Positions 12,701-23,341 of a stretch of 59,976 nucleotides of DNA are shown one piece after another. Under the pieces are notes generated by a model. The model ran no database searches. It saw only the letters and a list, made by a program, of their open reading frames with translations, and had not been told where the DNA came from. Origin of the DNA: Nemertoderma westbladi (Eukaryota; Xenacoelomorpha; Nemertodermatida; Nemertodermatidae); the NCBI GenBank assembly GCA_032718475.1, contig JAUCBJ010004868.1, positions 1 through 59,976 on the forward strand, given 5' to 3'. Made by a program: the position numbers and the translations under genes. Each line of letters opens with the position of its first letter. Position 1 is the first letter of the stretch.

Positions 12701-15700
12701 TCCATCTAGTTTTGACATCCCCTGTCCATCCACTCCATCTACCTCTGACATCCCCTGTCCATCCACTCCATCTACCTCCAACATCCCCTGTCCATCCACT
12801 CCTACCTCCAACACCCCCTGTCCATCCACTCCATATAAATCTGACATCCCCGCTCCACCCATTCCATACTTCTGACATCCCGTGTCCACCAACTCCATCT
12901 ACCACCAACATCCCCTGTCCACCCACTCCATCTACCTCCAACATCCCCTGTCCATCCACTCCATATAAATCTGACATCCCCTGTCCACCAACTCCATCTA
13001 CCTCCAACATCCCCTGTCCATCCACTCCATATAAATCTGACATCCCCGCTCTATCCACTCCATTTAAATCTGAGATTCCCGCTCCACCCACTCCAAAATA
13101 ATCTGACATCCCCGCTCCATCCAATCCATATTTCTGACTTCCCGTGTCCACCAACTCCATCTACCTACAACATCCCCTGTCCATCCACTCCATATAAATC
13201 TGACATCCCCTGTCCACCAACTCCATCTACCTCCAACATCCCCTGTCCATCCACTCCATATAAATCTGACATCCCCGCTCCACCCACTCCATACTTCTGA
13301 CTTCCCATGTCCACCAACTCCATCTACCTCCAACATCCCCTGTCCATCCACTCCATATAAATATGACATCCCCTGTCCACCAACTCCATCTACCTCCAAC
13401 ATCCCCTGTCCATCCACTCCATATAAATCTGACATCCCCGCTCCATCCACTCCATATAAATCTGACATCCCCGCTCCACCCACTCCATACTTCTAGACTT
13501 CCCGCGTCCACCAACTCCATCTACATCTGACATCCCATGTCCACCAACTCCCATCTACCTACAGTACAATATACCTGTCCTCCAACTCCATCTACCTCTG
13601 ACATCACCTGTCTGCCTGTCCACACACTCCATCTACCTACCACATCCCCTGTCCATCCACTCCTACCTCCGACATCCCCTGTACATCCACTCCATATAAA
13701 TCTGACATCCCCGCTCCACCCACTCCATACTTCTGACTTCCCGTGCCCACCAACTCCCATCTACCTCCAACATCCCCTGTCCATCCACTCCTACCTCCGA
13801 CATCCCCTGTCCATCCACTCCATATAAATCTGACATCCCCGCTCCACCCACTCCATACTTCTGACTTCCCGTGTCCACCAACTCCATCTACCTACAACAT
13901 CCCCTGTCCATCCACTCCATATAAATCTGACATCCCCTGTCCACCAACTCCATCTACCTCCAACATCCCCTGTCCATCCACTCCATATAAATCTGACATC
14001 CCCGCTCCACCCACTCCATACTTCTGACTTCCCATGTCCACCAACTCCATCTACCTCCAACATCCCCTGTCCATCCACTCCATATAAATATGACATCCCC
14101 TGTCCACCAACTCCATCTACCTCCAACATCCCCTGTCCATCCACTCCATATAAATCTGACATCCCCGCTCCATCCACTCCATATAAATCTGACATCCCCG
14201 CTCCACCCACTCCATACTTCTAGACTTCCCGCGTCCACCAACTCCATATACATCTGACATCCCATGTCCACCAACTCCCATCTACCTACAGTACAATATA
14301 CCTGTCCACCAACTCCATCTACCTCTGACATCACCTGTCTGCCTGTCCACACACTCCATCTACCTACCACATCCCCTGTCCATCCACTCCTACCTCCGAC
14401 ATCCCCTGTACATCCACTCCATATAAATCTGACATCCCCGCTCCACCCACTCCATACTTCTGACTTCCCGTGCCCACCAACTCCCATCTACCTCCAACAT
14501 TCCCTGTCCATCCACTCCTACCTCCGATATCCCCTGTCCATCCACTCCTACCTCCGACATCCCCTGTACATCCACTCCATATAAATCTGACATCCCCGCT
14601 CCACCCACTCCATACTTCTGACTTCCCGTGTCCACCAACTCCCATCTACCTCCAACATCCCCTGTCCATCCACTCCATCTACCTCCGACATCCCCTGTCC
14701 ACACACTCCCTCTACCTAGTACCTACAACATCCCCTGTCAGCCCACTCCATCTACCCCTGACTCTGACATCCCATGTCCACCAACTCCCATCTACCTCCA
14801 ACATCCCCTGTCTATCCACTCCTACCTCCGACATCCCCTGTCCATCCACTCCATATAAATCTGACATCCCCGCTCCACCCACTCCATTTACTTCTGACAT
14901 CCCCTGTCCACCAATAACTCCATCTACCTACAACATCCCCTGTCGCTGTCCACCAACTCCATCTACCTCTGACATCCTCTGTCCACCAACTCCCATCTAC
15001 CTACAGTACAATATCCCTGTCCACCAACTCCATCTACCTCTGACATTCCCTGTCTGCCTGTCCACACACTCCATCTACCTACCACATCCCCTGTCCATCC
15101 ACTCCTACCTCCGACATCCCCTGTCCATCCACTCCATATAAATCTGACATCCCCGCTCCACCCACTCCATCTACTTCTGACTTCCCGTGTCCACCAACTC
15201 CCATCTACCTCCAACATCCCCTGTCCATCCACTCCTACCTCCGACATCCCCTGTCCATCCACTCCATATAAATCTGACATCCCCGCTCCACCCACTCCAT
15301 ACTTCTGACTTCCCGTGTCCACCAACTCCATCTACCTCTGACATCCCCTGTCTGCCTGTCCACCAACTCCATCTACCCCTGACATCCCCTGTCTGCCTGT
15401 CCACACACTCCCTCTACCTAGTACCTACAACATCCCCTGTCAACCCACTCCATCTACCCCTGACTCTGACATCCCCTGTCCACCAACTCCCATCTACCTC
15501 CAACATCCCCTGTCCATCCACTCCTACCTCCGACACCCCCTGTCCATCCACTCCATATAAATCTGACATCCCCGCTCCACCCACTCCATCTACATCTGAC
15601 ATCCCCTGTCCACCAACTCCATCTACATCTGACATCCCCTGTCCACCAACTCCATCTACACAACATCCCCTGTCGCTGTCGCTGTCCACCAACTCCATCT

Positions 15701-15752
15701 ACATCTGACATCCCCTGTCCACCAACTCCATCTACCTACAACATCCCCTGTC
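9785..15752. repeat. 33-bp-unit minisatellite array, about 6 kb
   Basis: The whole stretch is built from 33-bp units. Three main unit types differ in the first half: CTCCATATAAATCTGACATC, CTCCATCTACCTCCAACATC and CTCCATCTACTTCTGACTTC. These are followed by CCCGCTCCACCCA, CCCTGTCCACCAA or CCCTGTCCATCCA. Longer blocks of units are themselves repeated: the block around 13494 recurs near 14221 (offset about 727 bp), an AAAATAAT-marked block recurs at 12011 and 13095 (about 1,084 bp), and a block near 10761 recurs near 12596 (about 1,835 bp). Because 33 is divisible by 3 and the units contain few stops, long open frames appear on both strands (up to about 310 codons on the minus strand). They have no start context or domain, and they break at unit boundaries. 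I read the array as non-coding. Confidence 0.9.
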
Positions 15753-16555
15753 CTAGGTTATTCGTATCTGTTCTGTTCCCACCCCAAGCCCAAGCTGCCA
15801 AGCAAGAACAAAGCTCTCTTACAACATATCATATTTAATACCTTGTAAGGACCCTTTTAATTTGTCATCCATCTGTCCAATGAGAATACAAGTTTCTGAA
15901 AGGACGTAGTAGGGCTTAAGGGGTCTAACACCACGAGTTAAAATAAATAGAGTTTGCCGACAGCCGTTTACCCTCACGGGCTTCTTTCAAATCATTTATT
16001 CTTTCTCATCTTTCAAACTCATTCAAATAAGTATTTAGTTTCTTTAATTCTCTAACGCAATAATTATTCTCTCTTCACAGGATTTAGTCTCATGTTCTAC
16101 AGTTCTACCCCAATGCCTACCTGTACTCATACCACATTCAGCAGGAAACCCAATTTAATTGTAGAATTGAGAATCATCAGGTGTATAGCTGCTGTATAGT
16201 GGTATAGGATAGGCCACCGGCTTGCGGTCTAATTCTGTACATGTATGCGTAGGCGTTTGTCTGTATCTGTAGCATGTGTAGGTCAGTAGGTGGTAGGCCT
16301 AGGCGATGCGTTTACCTGTTTACAGGTTTACCCGCTTCAGCCCTTTGCTTTAGACAATATCACTTTACGAGGTATTACAGTATTAATTTAACCACAGGTA
16401 GCGGTACCACAATTATCTGACAATGTTAGGCTATTTAATTATTAATTGGCTAATTAGGCCTATTTAATTATAAACTTTAATAGCATTAATTATTTGGCAG
16501 AGTCAGGGACACTGATATTAGTTCCTCTCTCAGTCTCTGACAACTGAAACTCTAA
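15753..16555. other. upstream region of the SNAPC5-like ORF
   Basis: No second ORF is recognisable. A plausible 3' splice site (TTATTCTCTCTTCACAG, ending about 16080) suggests that a 5' untranslated exon boundary could lie here, but no matching donor is identified with confidence. Confidence 0.35.
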
Positions 16556-16918
16556 ATGGCAAATTTCCGCCGCAACCGAACTGATGCGCAACTCGCCGAG
16601 TTGGAGCACGAAGAGAAACAACTGATCAGCCTACGGAACCTGTTAGGGGATCAACTGAACCGCCTGCGGGTGGAGGAGATGGCGTTGCGGAGTTTAATAG
16701 CGATGAAACGAGTCGCAGAGGATGAGGGCGACTCGACAAGGGAGGGAACCGTGTCGGATAGTTTGTCTAGGAACACGGCGGCAAGGGAGCCCGTGGCGGA
16801 CGAGGTCAACGTACTCGACGACTTGGATCTCGAGGCTAATTACCTCGATTTCGCTGAGGGTCAGTTTGAGGAAGAAGAAACTGAGGATGATGTTTCGGAT
16901 AATAGTGACAAGAATTAG
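16556..16918 (+). CDS. SNAPC5: snRNA-activating protein complex subunit 5 (SNAP19)-like
   Basis: SNAPC5 is the smallest subunit of SNAPc, the nuclear complex that binds the proximal sequence element of snRNA promoters and supports their transcription by Pol II and Pol III. It contacts SNAPC4 through an N-terminal helix. The 120-residue ORF has that layout: a charged leucine-rich helix with EEKQLISLRNLLGDQLNRL (residues 20-38), then RVEEMALRSLI, closely matching the family core DQLNRLxVEExAL. A variable linker follows, then a very acidic tail with EEEETEDD before the stop. Human SNAPC5 is about 98 residues, so the length fits. The start at 16556 follows CTCTAA, and no other ATG precedes the helix in frame. 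An ATTAAA polyadenylation signal lies at 16971. The frame is intact and has no intron, so it could be a real single-exon gene or a young retrocopy. Confidence 0.85.
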   Translation: MANFRRNRTDAQLAELEHEEKQLISLRNLLGDQLNRLRVEEMALRSLIAMKRVAEDEGDSTREGTVSDSLSRNTAAREPVADEVNVLDDLDLEANYLDFAEGQFEEEETEDDVSDNSDKN

Positions 16919-16970
16919 TCCAACTGGCAGACTGGGTTACTGATAGCAATCACAGTCAATTCGTACAACT

Positions 16971-16976
16971 ATTAAA
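16971..16976 (+). promoter_or_regulatory. ATTAAA polyadenylation signal
   Basis: This common variant polyadenylation hexamer lies 53 bases after the SNAPC5-like stop codon. The position fits a short 3' untranslated region. Confidence 0.45.
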
Positions 16977-18389
16977 TATATAATAGACATACCATTTGCC
17001 AAATATACAGGAAAAAAACGCGGTTCTATAAAGTCATAACAATGAAATTATCTTGACGTTCATATTTCTTCTTTATTTGCCAAAATATAGTTGAATCGAT
17101 AAGATAAAGATAAATTAATACGGCAGTCGAAGTCGAGTCAAGTTAGGTCGTTGAAGATGTTAAAGAGAACAAACTGAAAGATTATTGTTTCCGTGTTCTA
17201 CTCCTATATCTCGTTGTGAGGTGCGGTTCGAACACGATCTGGAGACCATCAAAGTATATTTTTCAACATATGAAAAAAAACGTTGGAATTTTTTTAAAAC
17301 TGCCAACTCGCGCCGTGTGAAGAATTGAATAATACTACACATGGGCCCCAACTCATGCAAAACTTAATATAGGCCTACTCGCATATCATTATCATAGTTG
17401 AATTTCGGTAAATTGAAATTAATGAGAAAAAGTGTTCTGCTGTACTTTTCTCTAATTATTGAAAGATTTGAAACAGTTATACACTTTTTTAGTATTAAAG
17501 AAGTAAAAAAAGTGTTGATAATAATATTACCAACATAACGGTATGGAGTAAAGGTTATCATAATTATTTATTGCATATCGTAATGGTAAATAATGTTGAA
17601 TATTATTCGAGAGATTATTCAAGAGATTTTACAGTCAAATGTTTACTGTTGCCTGAATACTTTGGATATTAAATAGCATTATAATTATTGATATAATGTA
17701 TACTTTGTTTTCGATCTCAAGCACGTATAATCACAACAACATCGGTTACATATAAAGCAAGTAAATATATCCTGCAATACTTGTCAGTCACATAGCAACA
17801 ACTTGCAATGTCAGTTTTATGAAATTGCAAAATTTGTTAAAGTACTTTACTCACCCTTGGCACCAGCGTTTCTAAGCTTTCTAAGGCTTATTAAGCAGAC
17901 TTGTTTTAGAACTTCGGAAATATACAATGAATTTCAACGTTATGCTTTATTTCCAGAAGTTAAAACGTTTTTTTTTTTGGAATCAGCTTTGCCGATTACG
18001 TGAAAATACTGACAGTAAAACGGACAAACAGCCATATCTCGAGAAGTAAGACATATATGGCTAAACGGTTTTCATATTTGGAATCTTGATAACCCCCCCC
18101 CCCCCCCCCCCCCTCCCCCCTCTTTAAGTGCTTCTAATACCAATGTATAATAGGAACAATTTAATCATAAAATAGCAAAAAACATCAACATGTGTGCGCA
18201 TCTACGAATACCGAAGTTGATACAATACTTGTATAATTTATTAACTATAATTATAATTAATTATTACTAATTTATTTGCGTCAGGTTCTAACCTAATACC
18301 ACCTTCTAAGACGGGCCATAATATGTACATAATAATAGCGATTGGGGGTTTTAAACAGTAGTCCTAAGTATTTAAAATAATGACTGAGT
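16977..18389. other. AT-rich intergenic sequence
   Basis: No gene is supportable. There is a poly-C run at 18093-18113. The stretch at about 18010-18095 (GACGGACAAACxGCxxATxT, then CTCGAGAA) is a diverged copy of 29138-29215, so part of this spacer belongs to the duplicated 3' block of the dynamin-like gene. Confidence 0.5.
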
Positions 18390-18498
18390 AAATAAATCAA
18401 TTATAAAGTTTTAGTCTACACACTGTAATATGTAGAAGATATGCATTATCTTCTACATATTACAGTGTGTAGACTAAAACTTTATAATTGATTTATTT
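18390..18498. repeat. perfect 52-bp inverted repeat with 5-nt loop
   Basis: The left arm 18390-18441 and right arm 18447-18498 are exact reverse complements over all 52 bases, separated by TGCAT. The arms contain TTTTAGTCTACACACTGTAA. Transcribed from either strand it would form a 52-bp uninterrupted hairpin. No terminal target duplication is visible. Confidence 0.95.
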
Positions 18499-18735
18499 GA
18501 GGGAATATGTGAATCTTTGGTCCAAGACGTGGCCAAAACGTCTTATACCGAAACGTCGATTACCCCTGTCCTATAGATGAAATTACCCTTTGCTAGAGTA
18601 GTGCGATGGTGTTGTTTAAATCTTATACTAGAAGATAATTAATTTATATTAACGGACAGCCAGAAAAATGCTGTTTTTTTTCCGTAATCAACTTAATTAA
18701 CTAATTAACTGCTATTATCTTAGCTTCTCGAAGGC

Positions 18736-18813
18736 CACGCGGAAATTCAACTTGGAAAATTTCTAAACTTTTGCCACACGGAAATTCAACTTGGAAAATT
18801 TCTAAACTTTTGC
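18736..18813. repeat. 39-bp direct duplication
   Basis: 18736-18774 and 18775-18813 are tandem copies containing GGAAATTCAACTTGG and AAAATTTCTAAACTTTTGC, differing by one base pair near the start (CACGC versus CACAC). Confidence 0.9.
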
Positions 18814-18872
18814 CAAACAACACGTGTACTAAGTTTGGTTAGATTTCATCGAGGATTAGCTGAGTTTTTAAT

Positions 18873-18930
18873 TTATGAATCACATATCCATGATAATCTC
18901 AACAGCTTTGTCTAATCTGGCCTTCCATCA
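18873..18930 (-). pseudogene. GED-domain 3' end fragment of a dynamin/Mx-like gene (copy 3)
   Basis: Read on the minus strand, this stretch matches the last ~20 codons and stop of the GED segment at 22111-22500: NNLME, then a missing 5-bp block, then the bases that encode AVEIIMD in the longer copy. The 5-bp deletion breaks the frame. The copy is cut off abruptly at about 18931-18935, where LINE copy A begins, so the insertion truncated it. Confidence 0.7.
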
Positions 18931-18935
18931 AATTG

Positions 18936-21915
18936 TTCAGGTCAGGTCAGGTATTCTAGAAATTCAAGAGAACTTGCCACCTCCATGCAGCATAAAGGAG
19001 GTGCCACCTGTAGCTGCATAGACCCTCTTACTAGGGCAAATCTGGTCCTGTAATTAGGTCCCCCTTCGTTCTGGGTTAAGGACGCCCTTGGTCCTGGATT
19101 AAGGACCCATATACTTGGCTGCAGGGGTATATGGCCTGGCCAGGCAGATGGTGATCTACCAATGGTTGGTCAGGAGTAGATTGTTCTCATGTCAACTCTG
19201 AGTGCACTTCACTGCGACCTGCACCTGGCAGCAGGAGTACAGGGCATGACCCAGCAGATGAGCTGCACAGCCAATAGTGGGTCATGTGCGCTAGAGTAGA
19301 TATGGGTGATGGGCCTCATATCTGACTCCACTGCGACACCCACCCTGTAGAATGGCAAACCATGGTGTGGTATTTGCCCCGAGAGCTGACTCGGCAAAAA
19401 AGCACCACCCAACCCCCACTATGGATTACATCAGTAATGCGGAGGTCCAGCCACTAGAGGCCAGTTGAATGACTGGACACAATCGGCCTCATAGGCGTCA
19501 GTTATCTCCTGACCGGCTGCCTGTCTCACCCCCTACTGGAGAGAGGGCGGCAAACAATTCTTTGAGTCCCTTTCCTGATGACCTTTCTGGCCCAAACCCT
19601 GGGTCACCAGGGAGGCCAGATTGTGAGGGGGAGAGGGATTCTGGAGTTGGAGGCTACTCTCATGTTCCACCCCGACCAACAAAGCCATTGGTGAATCTGA
19701 GGCAAGTCACTAGACTAGCCTCAGTAAACACCCTAACACTCGGGTCCCCAATGCAACAAGGTGAGCTGACTGCCTTGGTAGATAAGCTTTCTCTTAGTGC
19801 AGTGGGTGTTCAAGAGCACCGAATGCAGACTGGACAGACTGATGAAGTTCTGATTAAGGACATGGGGGGCGGTTGGCGACTCGCCCTCGCTTCAGCAGAT
19901 GATAGTGGCAATGGTGGAATTGTTCTATTGATGAATCCAACTGCACATGCAGCATTGGACAAAATATACCAAATCTCTAACCGCATCATCCGTTGCCACT
20001 TCTCATGTTCTGGAAGACTGGCTAAGAAGTTTCCTAAGGTGGTTCTGATTGTGTGCTACTCTCCAACTAGTGTTGCCCCTGTAGAGGAGGTGGAAAATTT
20101 CTACCAGAATCTACAAGCAGCTACTGATGGAGTGGATCAGCATGCATTCTTAACATTCCTGGGAGACTTTAATGCAAGTCTGCATCAATCACCTACATCG
20201 CCCTGGGTCTATAGCAATAGTGTTAACAGAAATTCCGTCCATCTTCAGGATTTTATCTCTGGAAATGGATTGTTTTCGGCTGGAACCCAGTTCAAGAAGC
20301 GAACTGGAAAGCTATGGGCTCATAGACCATATCCTGTTTCGTAGGAAATACAGGAGCTCTATACAAGACTGTAAAATGCATTTACACTACGACCCTTCTC
20401 CAGTGATCACCGCCTTATTGTGGCCAAGGTAAGACTTAGTCTGCGTGCTAGCAGAACAATGAAATCTGCGAGTCCCACAAGAAATGAAAACAAATAAGTT
20501 GGTGCCAGTTCCCAAGAAGGGCAACCTAACACTCTATGGTTCTTTTCGGGGGATCTCATTGATCTCGATTGCTGCAAAGCTATACAATAGAATTATATTA
20601 AATCGCATCAGGGATCCCATTGAGAGACTGCTCCGTGGAAATCAGAATGGGTTCCGTAAAGGTCGTGGGACCATGGAGCCCATTTTGGCACTTAGAAGGA
20701 TAATTGAAGAATTATCAAAACAGAAAGACAGGCATCTGGTGGCTGTTATCTTTGTTGACTTCTTCAAGGCCTTTGATTCAGTCTCTCGCTCACGTATGTT
20801 CAGCATACTTTCATTATATGGGATTCCTGATGAAATTATTGCAGCAATCAGATCAGTATACGATGGTTCGACAACATTTGTGTCTACTGTTGACGGTGAC
20901 ACAGAACCATTTGAAGTGTTATGGGGCGTCCTCCAGGGAGACACACTTGCACCATTCTTGTTCATAATTGTTGTTCTCTATGTTCTACGCATGTCCTTAG
21001 ATCATCATATTGATGATGGGGTGATGATAACTCCACCTACTGGCTCCAGAAGTCGAGGAAATCCTGCCAAGTACCTAACTGATCTAGACTTTGCTGATGA
21101 CTTAGGAGAACTCTCAGAATCACTAGAGGGAGCCCAACGGATCCTCAGCTCATTAGAACATGCTGCTTCAAGTGTTGGTCTTTTTATTAACTCCAGAAAG
21201 ACCAAAATTTTGACAGTTAACTTTTAAAGTCCTCAGCAAGTCTCTGATCGGATGAGCATAAGCTCAAAAGATGGTATGCTTGAGCATGTGGATGACTTCT
21301 GTTACCTGGGATCATGGATCCGGAAGTCAGGTGAGGACCTTCGAATACGTAAGGGAAAGGCATGGGCAGCCTTGAATAGGCTTTCCAGGATTTGGAAGTC
21401 ACCGAGAATTAATCGGAAACTTAAGGTCCGGTTATTTAGAGCGGCAGTAGTTCCAGTACTCCTCTAAGGGAGTCCATGCTGGGCTCTAACTGCTGAGGAC
21501 AACAAATCTCTGGATGGCACATTCACAAGAATGCTACGCCGGGTTCATTGTGTCAAGTACAATGCACACATCTCCAACCAGACACTATATAACATTGGAG
21601 GTGTCTCATTGGTTCCCCCAAGCTTGACACTAGAACAAAATCGCCTCCGCTTTGCAGGACATTGCTTTCGCCGTGAGGACCAGCCAGTGCATAATCTTGT
21701 ACTTTGGCAGCCTCATGGAGTGAATAAGCATGGTGGACAGCCCATGACTTTCTTGAGACGCATCTTAACGGACACTGGCCTTGAAGATGCGGATGATCTA
21801 GCAAATGCCATGGGTGATAGGGAGTTGTGGCGGTGCAATTTTGTCGATAAGCCGGCACAGCATTCTTAAAAATGCAGCTGCAATGCAGCATGCTGATCCT
21901 AGTAGTAGTAGTAGT
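18936..21915 (+). mobile_element. APE-type non-LTR retrotransposon (LINE copy A)
   Basis: The element reads 5' region, endonuclease, reverse transcriptase, C-terminal region and a (TAG)n tail at 21899-21917. The 5' region (18936-19468) carries no ORF. Copy B of the same family lies on the minus strand at 37388-38168 and 57413-58980. The short-period microsatellite tail and the C-terminal RxRFAGHCFRxED motif suggest an RTE-like clade. Clade assignment by eye is uncertain. Confidence 0.8.
19469..21869 (+). pseudogene. LINE copy A endonuclease/reverse transcriptase, broken
   Basis: Non-LTR elements nick target DNA with an APE-like endonuclease and prime reverse transcription there. 19469-20344 carries the endonuclease: VGVQEHRMQ (the glutamate motif), a GGIVLL strand and LGDFNASL near residue 232. 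A frameshift near 20330 moves DHILF into another frame. Compared with copy B, about 743 bp are missing at about 20474, joining the endonuclease end directly to the RT. The RT frame (20484-21227) shows FVDFFKAFDSV, LQGDTLAPFLF and the catalytic FADD. A stop at 21225-21227 replaces Glu and another at 21465-21467 replaces Tyr, judged against copy B. The C-terminal part resumes at 21531-21869 with RFAGHCFRRED. This copy is dead. Confidence 0.85.
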
Positions 21916-22110
21916 AGTAAGTTTCTAATCATCGGTTTGTAAGGGGAGGGAGGGGTTGTACTGTAATGGAGAAAGTCGAAAAACCAGCATATGCAAATCA
22001 ACAATGTTCATCTTGGTTCGATCGAGTATTAAAAGTTTTTTTACTTCCAACTTTAAAAGTATTTGAAATTTATTACTGAAGCCTTTAAATTTCATATTTC
22101 GGTTTATGAA
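21916..22110. other. spacer between LINE copy A and the GED segment
   Basis: AT-rich. From about 22093 it matches the sequence left of the GED fragment at 18873 (TTTATGAATCASATATCCAT), so it belongs to the duplicated block. Confidence 0.4.
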
Positions 22111-22500
22111 TCAGATATCCATGATAATCTCAACAGCTTTCTCTAATCTGGCCTTTTCTTCCATCAAATTGTTAATTTTATTTATTATGGCGTCATCAGG
22201 ATTGAAAAGATCTGCAATATCTTCACTGTTCATGCCATCCCGTACATCAGATAGCAATTCGTTCTTATCACAAATATATTCCTTTGTCTTTTGGATGAGG
22301 CAGTACATAATATACTTAAGTCCAAGATCGTTAAAAGTCGTTGCTGAAATTTTCATGTAAGCCAGAATAAAATCCTCAACAATTGTAACATGGTCATCTA
22401 TCTCGACAGGAATGGTTAATGCTTTGCCAGACTCTGGTCTGTTCTCATTAGTGTTACGTGACAATTGAAATTTTCCAATGAAGCCAGGTGCTGGCTCCAC
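22111..22500 (-). pseudogene. GED domain segment, dynamin/Mx-like (copy 2)
   Basis: The GTPase effector domain of dynamins and Mx proteins is a helical segment that folds back on the stalk and GTPase and controls assembly-stimulated GTP hydrolysis. This frame has the layout of the Mx GED: AYMKISATTFNDLGLKYI, then MYCLIQKTKEYICDKNEL, and a final coiled helix NLMEEKARLEKAVEII before the stop. The copy at 29490-29843 is close in sequence. Upstream on the same strand are a PDHB-like fragment (22514-22720) and a stalk-end fragment (22803-23005), so the segment is part of a scrambled gene copy. The frame itself is open, so use as a terminal exon cannot be fully excluded. Confidence 0.7.
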
Positions 22501-22513
22501 TTCTTTTTTTTCT

Positions 22514-22720
22514 CACCAGCACCAGCGTGACCACATTGGGACCCCATAAAACCACCGGGAAGTTGACCCGCCCGATAATGTACAACGTCTTGGTGGCCAT
22601 GTTGATTATATGATCGATGGCGTGCATCGTGAAGTTGAACATCATGAACTCGCATATCGGTCGCATCCCGTTGAACGCAGCCCCTTACGCAATCCCCGCG
22701 AAACCCATCTCGGTTGCCGT
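22514..22720 (-). pseudogene. pyruvate dehydrogenase E1-beta (PDHB) fragment
   Basis: On the minus strand, about 69 codons read like the core of the mitochondrial pyruvate dehydrogenase E1 beta subunit: TEMGFAGIA, an in-frame TAA at 22685-22687 where the family has Val, then [27 protein letters not shown] and VVLWGPN. The family pattern is EMGFAGIAVGAA followed by RPICEFMTFNF, AIDQVIN and a VFRGPNG-type end, so the match is strong. The piece is GC-richer than its surroundings. It carries the internal stop, lacks both ends of the gene, and lies inside a degraded dynamin-like copy. It probably arrived as an mRNA-derived or exon-derived insert. Confidence 0.8.
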
Positions 22721-23005
22721 TTTCATTGTATTGAGGATTTAAGCTACCGATATCATCTTCAACATTTGCCGAATCAGCTCCACTTTTCCCTTCACCGTCC
22801 ATACAATCAGAAGAGCTTGCTTCATTAACTCAAATAATCATATTAATTTACATTTCTCTGGGTATCAGAACCTTAATTCCGTCTTGATGATACTCCTTCA
22901 ATGTAGTTTAAATAATCTCTGAAATCTCATCGAAAATCATCTGAAATGTAGGTGCTTTATGTTGATACAATGTTTCTGAGCATTAGACCACGCTTGCAGT
23001 CCAAC
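22721..23005 (-). pseudogene. dynamin/Mx-like stalk-end fragment (copy 2)
   Basis: The DNA from 22811 to about 23005 aligns with 31201-31370 of the intact gene: TTCATTAACTCAAATAATCAT versus the same words with one base less, CCGTCTTGAT, ACTCCTTCAxTGTAGTTTAAAT and GTGCTTTxTGTT. Small indels break the frame. It continues into a tail (NEASSD, then GKSGADSAN) corresponding to NEARSD of the intact gene, before the PDHB-like piece interrupts. Confidence 0.75.
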
Positions 23006-23341
23006 CCTGTGATAGAAACGTTCTTAAAACGCAGGACATGATCCGCATTGTATTCGAGAGGATCAGATTAGAACTGGATTTGCTGTAGATCTTTTACCCC
23101 AAGAATTGGAGGACTGCGAATCTGAAAACCAAAGTACCCTGAATGTTAATGAAATACGTTTTGTGATATGAGGAAGTCCCTCCATCGACAACCATCCAAG
23201 AAGTTTTAGAAGGCTCAAAGTTTAGTCCAACAGACAGAGCAGCTTCAGCAGACCTTAAACTACTAAAATTCTACAGGATCTTGATGTAAACAAAAGTGCA
23301 GGCCCTGATGACCTACCACCACTGTTGTATCATGATGGATC

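Noticed and set aside
9569-15711. Long open frames across the 33-bp minisatellite (for example Gly/Met/Asp-rich repeats on the minus strand) as a structural or silk-like protein
   Set aside because: The unit is 33 bp with few stops, so several frames on both strands are open by chance. The frames have different ends, no signal peptide, no promoter and no domain.
18500-18600. Hammerhead-ribozyme or Penelope-like end (CCGAAACGTCG word)
   Set aside because: The CGAAACGTCG word is present, but no CTGANGA core with matching stems is found nearby.
22416-22802. 128-codon minus-strand frame (MDGEGKSGAD...) as a separate gene
   Set aside because: Its start is the tail of the dynamin-like fragment, and its later part is an out-of-frame reading of the PDHB-like piece.
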